A DNA stretch of 64,000 nt, from assembly GCA_009741485.1 (NCBI GenBank), contig CM019227.1:14848730-14912729 (forward strand), in the 5' to 3' direction. Shown here one piece after another: positions 26,532-39,499 of this stretch. The DNA is from Malurus cyaneus samueli. Taxonomy: Eukaryota; Chordata; Aves; Passeriformes; Maluridae. Position 1 is the stretch's first letter. Every line of letters starts with the position of its first letter. Made by a program: the position numbers and the translations under genes. Under the pieces are notes generated by a model. It saw nothing but the letters and a program-made list of their open reading frames with translations, was not told the origin of the DNA and searched no databases.

Positions 26532-26606
26532 TAAAAAAAAAAAACAACAAAAAAAAAACCAAAAAAAACCCCAACAAACAAAAAGACCCTAAAAAACCAA
26601 ACTCAA
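26532..26606. repeat. A/C low-complexity tract
   Basis: Runs of A separated by C or CC, continuing into AAAGACCCTAAAAAACC. Same style as the tracts at 17191, 29440 and 30950. Confidence 0.8.
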
Positions 26607-29143
26607 AACCACAATTGTTGTGGCAAACAGCAATTTGTGATGCAAGTATATGTTTACATTCATCTACCATCTTGAAGCCCCAAAATTATAAACTCCTCTG
26701 CAAACAGTTCTCTCACCATGTGCAGGCACAGGGGAGCTCCTGGAGCTCCTCTGAACCAAAGCTGCTCTCCAAACAGGACACAAACAGCATTTCCAAATGG
26801 AACATTTGACAACAGATTTTATCAGAAGGCAGCAAGAGCATCCCCAGCGCAGGGAGCAGCGAAGGTGGAAAAGAGCTGCACTGCTCCTCTCTGGGACTGG
26901 CCAGCAGAGCAGAGCTCCCTCTTCTAATCTGGCAGAGCAAATTAAAGCTGCATTAAACTGCAAATTAAACCACAATCAGCACAGCAGCTCTGCTCCTCCT
27001 GTGAAAAGCATCCTCAGCAGCAATGTAAGGGCGGCTGATGCTTCGCAAAAGTATTAAGAGCAAAGGAATCTTACCCTGGTCTTATCATTGCAGTTTTCTT
27101 CAGTCAGGGATGTAGAGGTTTGCCAGCTAAATCTGTGTCAGTTTGTTTGACTTAAATACAATATAGATTAAGTGAATCAACATAGTTTATTCTGCCATCT
27201 CAAGCAGCTGGCAACTTTCTAAAGCTGCAGCAAAACTTCGCCATTTTTGTTTCTTTTTTTTTTTTTTTCCCCCTATCAGCTTATATAACAACATTTTTAA
27301 AGGTACCCCCTACATTATCCTCAGCTGGTGGGCAGAATTGTGCTGTCTTTAGAATAGTTTTTAGGAGTCTATTTCTTAAAAAGAAGGGGAAAAAAAGAGA
27401 GGCTTGCTGAGGCGTTCCATGAATTCTGTGCAGAACATTCCCTATGTGGGAGTGCCTCATCTGCATAGCGGCGTGTGGGAAGGATTTGGACAAGCGCACT
27501 GAAGGATGTGACAATCAAAAAGAGATATGTGGGAAATCTCTTTTAAATGTAAAAAGACCTCGCCCAGCTTTCACTAACTTAAGTAAACATCGTTTCTAAA
27601 GGGAGGGATGAATGCATAAACCATCATGAGGCAAAAACAGGCTTCGAGCGCTGCAATTTCTGGTGCATACTAAAATACACCCAAGGAAAATTTCTTATTC
27701 TGTCCTAGGTCTAACACAGCAAAAAATCAGTGAGAAATGGAATTTTGATCAATGTTAAAAATTTGCATGTGATTTTTTTTCCAGCTAATGACATGCAGAA
27801 CGAGTTATAGCTGATTTCTTCCACTGACATTCTGTCAATTTAATAATAGATCTCTCTTTTGACGTAACTTGACTGCCATTAGCATTCTAAATATAGTGAA
27901 CTGTTTTGTTAATATCTCCTCAGAAAGCTGAAGTGAAAATGTAAAACAGAAGGCAACCTGGACCAGTTTCTTGTGCACAGAACTTGTCCCTAACGCACTG
28001 CTCTCCAGAAATGTGTAAGACCAGCTCCCTCCCAGCTTGGTAGAGAGTAAATTTCCAGTTTGAACCAAAATGAGATGACAAGCCTGCAAAAAACATTCTC
28101 TGCAGAAGCTAACATGAAAGCTTGATTTTTTTTAAGCAAGAGACATTTTGAAGGAGCCCATGGAACTTCCCTCTCCCTTGGAACCTGAGCTGACCAGCCT
28201 GACTCATGCCTTTGGATGGAAAATGAGACGTTGCCACTGCTGAAAAGATGCTCAAGACTGTTCCCAGGGTTGTCTTTGCATGGTGAGTTCACCCACCAGC
28301 TACACCGATTCTGGGCAGGCTCTTGCAGTTTTCATGGGTTCACACCCTGCTGATTTCATGGACTCAGATTGTGTCAGCCCTGTCCCTGTCCCCTGGGCAC
28401 AGCTCCTGCACATCCTCTGCACCCTCTGCATGTTGGAGCAGCCAGCACAAAACCCCAGGCTTGGGCTGCTCTAGCAAACACTCTGAGAGGTTCCCTGAAT
28501 CAGCATCCTTGGCTCCTTTAATCCTGAATTTAGCAAACCATTCCTACTCCCAAAACAGCTACCCTTTACTCCATATTTTTAATTAACAACAGGCGTTTGT
28601 GTATCTGTTGTATTCCATTTGTGTTTTGCCCTATCACAGACAATATAGATTTACACAACTTTAAAATAATTTCACTGAATCAGCATGTAAACAGAACTTG
28701 TGAAGCTCCTTTCCTGCAAGCACAAACCCCAGCTTTCAATATCTACTGTAAAACTTTAATATTTTGTAATTCAGACACAGGTTAGGCCATCCTAAAATAG
28801 AGAAATGTTTCTGTCTCCTAATTATTTTGTGCCAAAGTAATGTTTATAGGTAATTTAATTCACAAACAGCAATGAACTTACCTAAACCAGTGTGTTCTAT
28901 GTTATCAATCAGTTTCTTAGATTTTCATACATATTTGGTATGTAATTATTACATTAAAGATGCATCACTTCAATTCAATGGTAAATAAGTGAATGCAAAT
29001 TGTTATTTAAACTTATCATGTTCTAAAAACAACACTTGATGGAAAAAAGCAGAAGAATGAAATATGCAATAAACAACTGGTCATGTGGATTATCCAAAGT
29101 CACCAACCTATTCTATGTCTTTTTATTATTATCTCACAAAAAA

Positions 29144-29243
29144 ATTGCAGCCAGGTAAAAATAAAAAACTAAAATGAAATAAAACCCCACAAACAAACAA
29201 AAAACAAAACAAACCTCCACAACCCAAAAAAAAAAAAAAATCA
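29144..29243. repeat. A/C low-complexity tract
   Basis: A-rich sequence with CAAAC and AACCC units, ending in a run of about 14 A. Located 200 bp before the larger tract at 29440. Confidence 0.75.
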
Positions 29244-29439
29244 CCTCAAACTCAAACCAGTTTTCTAGAAGGATTAAACAAAATCTCAAACTGTGGTCAG
29301 ATGGCATTTTCCAGATTTACCTGGAAGTGCTGAAGACCTCTTAGGTGTTTTTTCTCTCTGCTGTGCAATGCTAGCACCAGTTCAGGCCCAGTATAACCAT
29401 ACCCTCTTTAAAGTGCTAAGAACCTCATAAGATTCTGTG

Positions 29440-29595
29440 GAGGGAAAAAAAACCCATCAAAAAATAAAAAAAAAACAACACAAAAAACAACAACAAAAAA
29501 AAAACCAAAAACAAAACAAACAAAAAAAGAAAAACAAAAAAACCCCACAAAACAAAAAAAAAAAAAACACCCACAAACAAAAAAACCCAAGAAAT
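29440..29595. repeat. Long A/C homopolymer-rich tract at the left edge of copy A
   Basis: About 155 bases made of A runs with C, CC or CCC and almost no G or T. It ends eight bases before the start of the triplicated block. Tracts of this kind are hard to sequence and assemble. The corresponding position beside copy C is replaced by the end of copy B. Confidence 0.9.
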
Positions 29596-30947
29596 TCAAA
29601 CTTCTTTATGAGCAGCCAACCTCAGACTTTGTGCAGATGAACACTCGCACCTCTCCCCTGCCAGCCCTGCTGTAAACACAGTCTGCTGCACTTCAGCCAA
29701 CCTAGATGTTTACAGAGCGAGCTTGAGCTGCCTGTTCTGATCATTTATTATTTATGGCATTCCATGGTCATTAGCATCCAGGTTTAGCAGAGCAGCCATT
29801 TAATTGTTCAGTCAAATAATGGATTTCAATTCACTGTTGAGTCCAGTGGCATTAAGAATTCCTGCGGCCTAGTCCGTACAACAGAAAATTAAGAATAAAA
29901 CAATGCTCGCTTCACAAACACAAGAGATGCACAAATGCAGCATCAAAGGGATTCATATCAATGACATAAAAATAGACATGTGAAAAACAAAAGCAAAAGG
30001 CAGCTCTATGGGGTTTAAATCTAAAATAGGTTTGGGCAAAATCAAACACGAGCCTGGAAGAGGCACTGCATGTGTCTGCTACTGCTGCTCAGAGAAAGGC
30101 AGATGTCTGAATTTTGTGGCAGATTTAACAACATGACCGTGGTGTATTGTTCAAAATCAAACCCACCTGCCTTTTTTTATGCAAAAAGCACCATTAAAGC
30201 TCCTTGTCCGAGGCAGTCCCTGCACACCAACCCCGGAGCTGCAGGATGGAGGGTTTCATCAAAGAGAACTGCGCCACATCCAAGGGAAAGCTTACACCTC
30301 TTTGCTTATTACAAATTCTTACTGGGAATTTGGTCTCCTTCTGTTCAGAGACTCGAAATCTTGCCTTTAAAACACCTGCTGCAAGAACATCCACCCCAAT
30401 AATGACTCAGTTGACATTTCTTACACATGTGCCCACAGGAGCATTACAAATGGTGTGAGAAACAGAGTAATGAGGTAAATCCTGTTGTTCCCAGCTCAAA
30501 TACTGCCAGCCTTATCTGGCACAAGTCTACATTATCCAACAGAGAAAGAAATAATGCCTCAGAAAGCAAATAAAGAGGATGTTATTGCTACAAACTAATC
30601 TACAGCTAAATACAAATTAACTGAAGAAAAAAAAAAAAAAAAATTACAAACGACATCGAGGAAGACACAGATGATTCTAAACATGTACCATGTCTGAGAG
30701 AAAAATCACAGTTTTCACAAGCTGGTTCACAGAGCTCCAGATAAAATGGGAATCGGGAAGATGCTGAACAGGGGTTCTACAAAAGCTTCTCTTTCTGGAA
30801 AAGGCAGGAATGTAGCACTGATTAAAGGGTCCCAGCTGAGGATACTCACTCCCTGCTGTGAAGGGGATGCAAGGGCAAGAACCACAGAGAAACAGAAAAC
30901 CCCAGTGCCTTTAGATAAGTGGAGCTCCCAAATCTAAAACCAGTATC

Positions 30948-31115
30948 TGGGAAAAAAAAAACAAAAAAAAAAAAAAAAAACCAACAAAAAAACCCAAAAC
31001 AAACAAACAAAAAAACAAAAAACAAACAACAACAAAAAAAAAAAACAACCAAAAAACCCACAAAAGCAAACAAAAAAAACAACCAAACAAACACCAACAA
31101 AAACCAACAAAACCC
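30948..31115. repeat. Long A/C tract inside copy A
   Basis: Runs of A with C, CC or CCC for about 165 bases. The counterpart in copy C is 49430-49615, which is about 20 bases longer and differs in many run lengths, as expected for a fast-changing or poorly resolved homopolymer region. Confidence 0.88.
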
Positions 31116-33272
31116 CACACCATTTCTCAAAGAAACTACAAAATCCAGAGGGAGAGACTGTGACACACCATTGCTTGTTTTAGTCAACTCACTTGCTTAT
31201 GACTTAAATACAAAACTTAGCTCACAAAAGTTTGTGGGTTTTTCTGGTTTTTTAAATATTTTTTGTTTGAAAGTCTCACAGCAGATCATCACCACACCTA
31301 GTCCATTACAAGGGAAATTTAGAAAGGCTACTCATTCTCGACCTCTCTTTCATGTATGCACATCTTCTGAAAAACAATGTCAGGGAGGAAGAGAAATACC
31401 CAAGGAAACCTCAACTTCTACTTCATTTTCTTACAAAAATAAAACTGCATCAATCTCAATACAACAACACTGATTTGAACTTATTTCTTGAAAAACTGTT
31501 TTTTGTAGTGCCTGTATTTCATAGAACAAGCACTAGGCACTTAAAATACTTCGTCTACGTTTTCTAAATTCCTTTTTTCTAATGCTGTGATTTTAGGAAT
31601 GGGCTGTTTAAACCCATCAGAGTAAATTATTTTAGCTCTCTGAACCCACTCAAAAAATTACAATCAAAAATGGATCTAACAGCAAGATTTTTTTTAAAAG
31701 ACAAGGACTAATATTTTATTTCATGTGTTTCCAGCACTATTTTCTTTCATTAGTATTGAGTCAGTTTAAGAGAACCCCTTTCCTGTGACTGATTATGGCT
31801 GCTTGCCACACACAGATTCAAATGTGCAGAGAAACATCCTCAGCTGGTGTGCATTCTCAAAAATGCTCCTTGCAATTCAGCTCAATATTTTGATATTGCC
31901 AGAATGCATGTTTGACATTTTTAATGTAGGTCAATTAAACTATTTTGTTAACAGCCCAAACTCAAACACAGATAGGTGATTAGTACACAAAGGCAAAAGG
32001 GGAAGAAAAATCCAAGCAACAAATGAATTAAGGCTGTTTCATTGCTTTTTTCCAGAAATCTCTTGAGGTCTGGTCCGTTTAGCACCTGCTAAGCTGAAAG
32101 TCCTCTTAAAAAACCGACAACAACAGCGGTATGGATTCATTTTCAGTTCTGATCCCTTGCTGGTGTTAAGAAATGTTTGGAAAAGAGAAGTCATCCTTCT
32201 GGGCTTGCTGTAATTCACACGCACAAAAAACCGGCCCGGATCGGTGTCGAGCAGAAGCCAAAAGAATTCAAAGGAGCCCCTGCGAACTCTCCTTGCATGT
32301 AACCACTGCCATCTTAATAAGGTGAGAGCAGCTCTGAAATCCCAGCAGCTCCAGGAGCTGCAGCCCAGTCCCTGCCATATGGAGACAGCCTGGAATCTGT
32401 CAAGTTCACTTAGTGAATTTTATCTTTGGGGAGTCAGTCAGGCAAGCTCGATCGGAATAAACAGGATGCTGTTGAGATCTGAGGCTAATGCTGGTCAGGC
32501 TGGACTACTGAACCAAAAAAATCAGCTTTAAATAAACATGTGGTACCTAAAAAATTAACAATTATTAAAGCTGCACAGGCACAAAAAACAACTATGTGGG
32601 ATTTTTATTGGGCTCTGAAATGTGTTCTTCTCCCTCTGACTGCAGGAACCAGGCAGATTTTGCATTTCTTTCCATTATCCCTAATACAGAGAGATACAAC
32701 GACAGCATTAATGCTTTATACCAGCTTCAAGTATCAATCATTCAAAATATCCTATTTAAACATCGTGCTAATTGGACAACCTTCTTTATCAGTGCTCAAG
32801 GAAACATAACACAGTGAGCAATGGCATGCTCACACAATCTCCATGCAAGCCCAAGCTGCTGCTTCATGCTTCAGTAGGAGATGAAAATCTGGGGTCTCCA
32901 AACCTATCAAATTCTGTTCTGATGGATGGGGATAAGATAGACTTTGTTGTGCTCTGGGTAAAAGCCAGAATGTTAAATGTAATCTTCTGCACATGCTTTT
33001 ACTGATATTCAGCATAAAAATAAGCCTTATCCATTTTTATTAGTTGGTCCGAGCCAGAACCAATTCTTGATGTCACCTAGCTTATAAAATGCAGCACTAT
33101 AGGCAAGGGAGGTTTTAAAATGCTTCATAACTTATCCAAATAATGGTGAAATTGCAATCTGTGGAGCACTCTGGTGCTGATCCACAGGCAGCTGGCCAGT
33201 CACCTGGAGCTGGCTCCTCTCCTTGTTCCCCTCTGTTTTTCCCTATAAAGCCAGAGCGGAAAACGGGCAAAC

Positions 33273-33276
<4 letters not shown>

Positions 33277-33303
<27 letters not shown>

Positions 33304-33318
33304 GCCATAATCCTTTTA
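33277..33318. repeat. A-tract present in copies A and B, absent from C
   Basis: Between ACAAAA and AGGCTATTT copy A has about 42 extra bases, mainly A, ending CATAATCCTTTTAA. Copy B has the same insertion (about 42424-42474). Copy C passes directly from ACAAAA to GGCTATTT at 51795-51805. Confidence 0.85.
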
Positions 33319-34724
33319 AGGCTATTTCTAGATAAACACTTGCAGTCCTTGCCACGTGAGCACCCTGAGAGGAAAGGGCTGTGCATCAGGAAAGGCAGCA
33401 CTCCTGGGCTGGACCAGACAGGAGAGGGATGAGGAGGAGAACAAAGAATCAATTGTTTCACTATAGGAAATCTGATTAAACTGAATTGTTCAAACAGCAA
33501 TTTTTTTCAGCATTCCCCTGTTTTTCAGGCAACAAGGTGAATTTACCTCATCCCCCAGCAAGATGAACTTGCCCTGCCTTGCTGCTTTTCAGAATTATTT
33601 TCTGTTTAAACCACTTCTTGCAAGAATGTACTGAGAAAAAATAACTCTTTAGAAATGACATGTTGCACTGGGAAAAATAGAATTCTTTAAGTGTCACTGA
33701 GGATTCATCCAGGGAGTTCAAGTTATCCCTTTACATAAAGGAAGCAAAGAAAGCTACACTGACCTGGGTCACCAGGGTAGGAAAGGCTTCTGGGAACCTA
33801 AGCAGTAAATCATAATTAACAAGACATCTGTATACACCAAATAATTTAAAAAAAGTTCTATACTAGTAACTTTGTTTCACTGTTTCTAATTTCAGCTGTG
33901 CATTTCCATGTATTAGCAGGTTTTCATGCTCTGCTTTCACCCTGGAAGAAATACATCCACCACACAGAGATTTGGAAGGTGGAGACACCCCAGTCAGCCA
34001 ACCCTAACTGAGAATATTGCTTAACAGTGGACAGATTCAAGACTGAAATATTTAGGCTATCAGTAATAGCTATTATTAGATCACAGAAAATATTTGCTGC
34101 TCTCACTCCAGCAGATCAGGAGCAGCCTGGGGAACAGGCAGGGCTGTGCTCCATCGCCCCTTCACCTGGGAGCAAGAAGCAGCCTCACCCAGCAGGGAAA
34201 GCTCACTGACAAAGCACCAGGGAGAAAAAAACACTGACAAAAAATACTTAATCCTCTTATTTGGGTTGGAGATCCGCCATGACTCCACCAAAACCATGTG
34301 GGCAGCTTAGTTTAAGTTTAAATTTAAATTTAAGCAACATCTGCAGGTGGCCCTGATTTATCCTTAGAGCACAGCCTAATAAAGCCTAAGACCTAAATAT
34401 TACTATAGTGATGATTAAAATCCTTGTTTTTAATAAAGTCATTCCTGCTTAAGCTCAGGGTATTCTCAGCCCAAAAGTTTTCTTTCAGGAAAATGAAATC
34501 CTCATGGTAAATGACAGACCACATCAGCAACAAATGCTTTCCTCTTACAACATCCATCAGATATCTTAGATCATAATAGGAATAAACCACTTCGTTTTTG
34601 GGCCCAGTGAGAACTTCGAAAGAATTTTAAAATACATTCTACAGTATGTTTCACTCATCATGTAAAAAACCCCAACATTATAACTTCTTCTATGGATCAA
34701 AAAAATAGTTGTGCGAATTTTATA

Positions 34725-34892
34725 TGGTTGTTTTGTGGTTTGTTGTTCTTGTGGATTTTGGGTTTTCCATTTTTTTCCGGGTTTTCTGGTTTGTTGTTTT
34801 TATTTGGGTTTTTGCTGTTGTTTTTTTTTTTTTTTTTTGTTGTTGTTGTTTGTTTGTTTTTTTTTGTGTTTCTTTTTTTTCTTTTACTTTAG
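34725..34892. repeat. T/G low-complexity tract in copy A (also 43945-44115 in B, 53255-53440 in C)
   Basis: T runs broken by G, GG or GGG over about 165 bases. All three copies contain it with different run lengths. Phenylalanine/valine/cysteine frames across it are artefacts of composition. Confidence 0.88.
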
Positions 34893-37800
34893 GGAATCTT
34901 CATAGACAAGGATACACTGGTCATAAAAGCACTAAAAAGGGTAAACTTTAGTTACCAGTAACAGCTTAAAAAAAAAATTCTTATGCTTTAGCTCTACTTC
35001 AGAGCATTCTATAGAAACCAGGAGAGCCATCAGCAGCATCTCATCCTAACTTCAGTAAGTAGTAACAACAATAACCAAATAAATGTGTTTTGTTGGGAAT
35101 TTGTTTTTCTCACGTGGAGGGCGAAGGCACACTAAGAGATGTTTCAGGATCTCCTGTGATTATTTCATGGCAAGTTCTATGAAATATCTCAAAACTCTGT
35201 GACCAGGCATAAAATCAAAGTACTAAGACAGACACACATTAAAGAGAACCTTTTCCTACAGACTATCAACATCATTTACCCCACCAACACAGCTCTCAGT
35301 GTGCTTTTGTGAAAAAATTGCTCAACTGCTCTGAAAAACACCAGAAAATCCAAGATTTCCAGTGGGCACAAAAAATCTGTGAATCACATTCACATCCAGA
35401 GCCCATGACACCTTCATTCAGAAATATTAAATAAAACTTTTCTTTATCAAAAAAAAAAAAAAAAAAAAAGCTGGAACCGTCACCTTTATTCTCATGCTGC
35501 CACATCTGGGGCATAATTCTTTACTGCCTCTATGCTTCACAGTAAACTATAAATAGATAGGGATGTCTGGACTTCTTGTCACATGTATCTGACTTTAATA
35601 TATTTGATTTGTGGTTCTCAAGGTATTATTTAGCCATGTTTTATTCTCTAACTCAATCTTAAATAAATAAAATTATGGAAAACTTAATTTTTAATGGGAC
35701 AGTTTCACAGTCTTGAATTAAATTTTTACTCTGCCATTAAACATTTCATTGATGGTCCTAGGAGTATCGTTATGCACAAACCAAATATATTAAAGAGGAA
35801 CCCTTCTCTTTTACACACTCCTTAATTATTGAGCAAAAATGGATGAAATGTAGGACTCAGTGACTGGAGACTGATGAAGACAGAATGTGGCTTCCATTAC
35901 ATTAAAAAGTAACAACAACAAAATCAGTTAAACTGTAAATCTACTGGCCTAACTGGTAAAAATCCAATAATATCCTAATCTCAATCTCCACACTTTCTCT
36001 GCAAATTCCCTTTTCCTTTAGTTTCTCACTTCAGCAATTAGAAAATCTGCATCTCCAGAATCCTTGGGGTTCTCAGCCTGGAGAATCCCTGGGTGTGTTC
36101 CTGAAGCACCAATTCACAGCAGCACAAAAATGACTGCACAAAGCTGGCAGTGACAGTGCCAGCAGTGACCTGGTCAGTCTGTCCAGGGTTACCTTCGTCC
36201 TTCCAGGAAAAACAAACCCTTCACAAGGGTCATGAAAAATAATGTCCCAATTTACTGATTTTTTTTTTAAAATCCTTCTTTTTGAAGAGCTATGAGCCAC
36301 TGTGGCATTTCAGTGGAATGAAAACGTGATGAGGGAATGAACAATTTCTGGGGAACACATCCCCTGGGCCAGCACAAAGCAGCCCTGCAGGGAGATGTTC
36401 TGGATGTGGATCTCCTGGAAATCTGGTGAAATGACCATTCCAGCAGTGGCTGCTGCCATTTATACATTAAGAACTCCTGCTCTGCCTTCTGCAAGCACAT
36501 TTTTTTCCAGAAAGATCATGTAGGATACCAGCACACTGTAAGTCAAAATGTAGTATGCAAAAAAATAGTTCTTTTTCTGAATTAAAATAGCATTTAAATG
36601 TCTGTAAGAGATTAATAGATGTTACAATGATTGCAAATTACATAGATTTTGGGAGACCTGACATTTAGGGTTTTCTATAAGGCATGGAAAATAAAAAATA
36701 ATTATCTCCTTTTCAGGACTTGTGAGCAAGGCTTCTGGCACACTGTCAACCAATTATAACTAAATACATTTGAAGATTGGTTTAAATTTAAGGTAGTCAC
36801 ATAGGATCTTAATTCATTTGCAAGATGTGTATTCTTTATGACCTGTGATGACAAAAAGCAGGTACAGAAGATGGGATATTTTTATTGTTGAACAGTAGGT
36901 CAAAGACTCTGTCAAATATTGTTGCGGATGTGTTAATCCTAGAGCTTTCAGCCACAGTTGTTACCCTCCTTTCCACTTCAATACAGTTTCCTGATGTATT
37001 TATAGGCTGAGACTAAATTAGGTCTCTGGAAAAGGTAAAACCAAAGAAAAACAAAATATTTAACCCAGTGAAGCTAAATCCTGCTAACCAGCTCAAAGTT
37101 TTATGCTGTTTAAACATAAAACAACCTGAATGGCAAAGAAATGCATTGTATACAATGTGTACCTAAAGAGAAAGCAGCAATTAAGCTTCATTGTAAATAT
37201 TGCCAAATTTCATAAAGATTAGATTATAAATGTGTACTTTGCATGGACACTGCAAAGAAAGGTGGCTGAGGAAACAGAAGAACAATACAGGCAAGCCAGT
37301 GCTTTGAACGCAGCTCAGATCCTTGCTGACACCTGCTATGGAAAACTCATTTAATTACCTGAATCTGGCTATTCAGGAGAGGTTTTCTCTCTTCACACCA
37401 AACAATCAGCACTGAGGATGGCAGGGGCTCTCATCTCAGAAATCAAGCAGAGAAATGAACCAAAATGCACAAATCCCACTTTTCAGACTGAGGGGGGGAT
37501 GTACATCCATCAGTGAACCATTCCCCTGTTTGGCATTTCTGCACCCTGGAAGGCATTTTGGAGTGAGATTAAGGCTGCAGCTGCAAATTTCAAATTAATA
37601 TGAAGGTGGAGGACTTGGAGATGTATCAGGTACCAGAGAAATAAATATTTACTGGAAAGAGCTCCAAAATATATTAGGAAAGGACAAAAAAAAAAAAAAA
37701 AAAGGTGACACCATGTCATCAATTACCTTTGCTACCCAGGGAACTGCTCCACCTGTGAGAACTGTGGGCTCATTCCTGGGCAAGGCATCACGTGGGAACA

Positions 37801-38440
37801 GGTCTGAAATGAGTGATCCTGGATGCAAAGGAATCGAGCAGGAAAAGGAAAGATGCTCAAAAAATGAAATCGTCTGAGAGAACCTATCGTGCAAAAATTC
37901 AGCTTTGTAGATGGTAGCACCATTGCATCTCTGTGCTCTATTTTTCAAATAATTCTATTGCTTGTAATTCTAAAATTTGAAAGTGGGGGAAAAAACTTTC
38001 TAAAAGTCTAATTGCATAAAATCCTTTCCTACCTTACAACTGAAAAACCTGCACAGAGCAGTGACAAGTGAACCCACCTCTTAATTAGTGCTCTTTAACA
38101 GAACACTGCTGGGTCACTAGCTTAATATTTTATTGAAATAATTACACATATCATTTAAGTGGCTCCTGCTGCCTTTAAAAGATGTTTTCTATCATGATAG
38201 GCACCTGCAAAAGTTATAAAGAGCATCTCCTCTGTAAGAAGAGCACAAGTGCAGCATTTCTGTTTCAGGTTTCCACTCTGCAGGTCTTTGTTTTGCGTGT
38301 TTGTTTTCCGCTGGCTGCTGCCCATCCCACCATTTACAGCAGGAGCACAAGAAAATCTCCTCAATGGCAACTGAAGTGTGCTCCATCTACTCCATTATGG
38401 CAAATCAGGAGGAAAAAAAAAAAAAAAAATCCACTTTTTT

Positions 38441-38560
38441 CTTTCTGAAATAACCCAAAAAGGGCAACTTGTCCACCTGAAGATAACCCCGCACAAATAG
38501 TCCGTGATTCCCTGCTCTCCTGAACATATACCCCAAAGCCCCTCGGGGTTGACTCGCTCA
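38441..38560. other. Copy-A-specific block
   Basis: After a shared A-tract and TCCACTTTTTT, copy A has about 120 bases that are not found in B or C. The shared sequence resumes at GAAAAACCCCAAAGCAGCC. At the same place B (47806-47987) and C (57054-57230) carry a different block of about 180 bases. The blocks do not align with each other. No ORF or repeat is recognised in either. Confidence 0.85.
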
Positions 38561-39449
38561 GAAAAACCCCAAAGCAGCCTGGAAAAACAGTGCTGTCCCC
38601 ACACCTCAGCCAGTGGAAAATGATGATTCCCACACTGATCACTCCCTTTCAGTGGGTACCGATTCTGCTGAAAGTGTTAATTTTTAAAAAATAAATATAT
38701 TATTTCTCATTCAAGATGGCATATGAAGCTGGAGAGGTTCCACATTTGTTCAAGGCCACACAGCTCTCCAGGGGCACAGGAAAGTGAGATCCAGTAACAC
38801 TCATTTATAGACATGAACTGAAATTCTCTTAGTCCAGACATCTGACAATACCATACAAGCAACATTAGCACTTCTCAAAGTTCAAACCTCTAAATAGTCT
38901 AAATATCAAAAAATGGGATTTCAAAAGCTATTAAAACAATTTGAAACCGGCTAAATTGTGGAATGCTATTTTCAGCTTCCCAAGGTTTTCTTCCCTGTAG
39001 GACTTGCTTTGTTTTGGCAGCTCTGAAATCCTAAACAGGATTTATGAACTCACTGATACTCATCCCAATGACCACTTTGTCTAAAGGTGTGTGCTACCCA
39101 ATGACAGAAAATACATTCAGGCTGTGGTTATTTACATTCCTGCTGTAGAACAATGTGGAAAGAAAACATTATTAGAATATATCAGTATTATTTCCTTTAG
39201 AGTAAAGAAGGGCCGGTGTTGGTGATGAAGGCATGGAACAAGAGCAGAACTCTAGAATTTGGCTGTTTTGGGAACTGCCAGAACACATCCCTATCTCTTC
39301 TCCTTGAAATTATGCTGGCTACCTACATCATGAATGTTGTCAGGATTACAGCTCCTGGGTGCTCTGAAGATTAAAATTTTGCTTATTGAACTTTCCTTTC
39401 TATTTTTGTATTACTCCAAACACGCTGCTCTCTGTCTTTCTCTCCACAG

Positions 39450-39499
39450 AGAAATTTTATCTTGCACACAACCAGGCTAAGAACTTTCCTCAGTGCAAG
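39450..39499 (+). other. Exon-like 50-nt segment, plus strand (copy A; 58134-58183 in C)
   Basis: On the plus strand a strong pyrimidine run (TGCTCTCTGTCTTTCTCTCC) is followed by ACAG at 39446-39449. Fifty bases later comes AAG then GTAAGA, with GT at 39500-39501. Both splice-site motifs are intact in copy C. The strand is opposite to RBFOX1, so if real it would be an exon of an antisense or overlapping non-coding RNA. There is no long open frame. Good splice-site pairs at this spacing also occur by chance in long introns. Confidence 0.2.

Larger units (their letters stand above)
24331..29439 (-). other. RBFOX1: RBFOX1 intron, left flank of the triplicated block
   Basis: No exon supported. 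Contains low-complexity tracts at 26109-26130, 26532-26606, 27249-27271 and 29144-29243. A repeat-free stretch at about 25040-25330, rich in TTAATTAA/CTAATTAG-type words, may be a conserved element. Nothing else recognisable. Confidence 0.75.

Noticed and set aside
29408..29640. Overlapping frames on both strands across 29440-29595
   Set aside because: Translation of a homopolymer-rich A/C tract, with no other coding signal.
30919..31473. 184-codon plus-strand frame with long Lys/Asn/Gln runs, and its minus-strand Phe/Val-rich partners
   Set aside because: The composition comes from the A/C homopolymer tract at 30948-31115. The counterpart in C has different run lengths and a different frame.
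34308..34335. TTTAAGTTTAAATTTAAATT-type repeat (also in B and C)
   Set aside because: A short self-complementary AT word repeat, conserved only because the block is duplicated. No evidence for a functional site.
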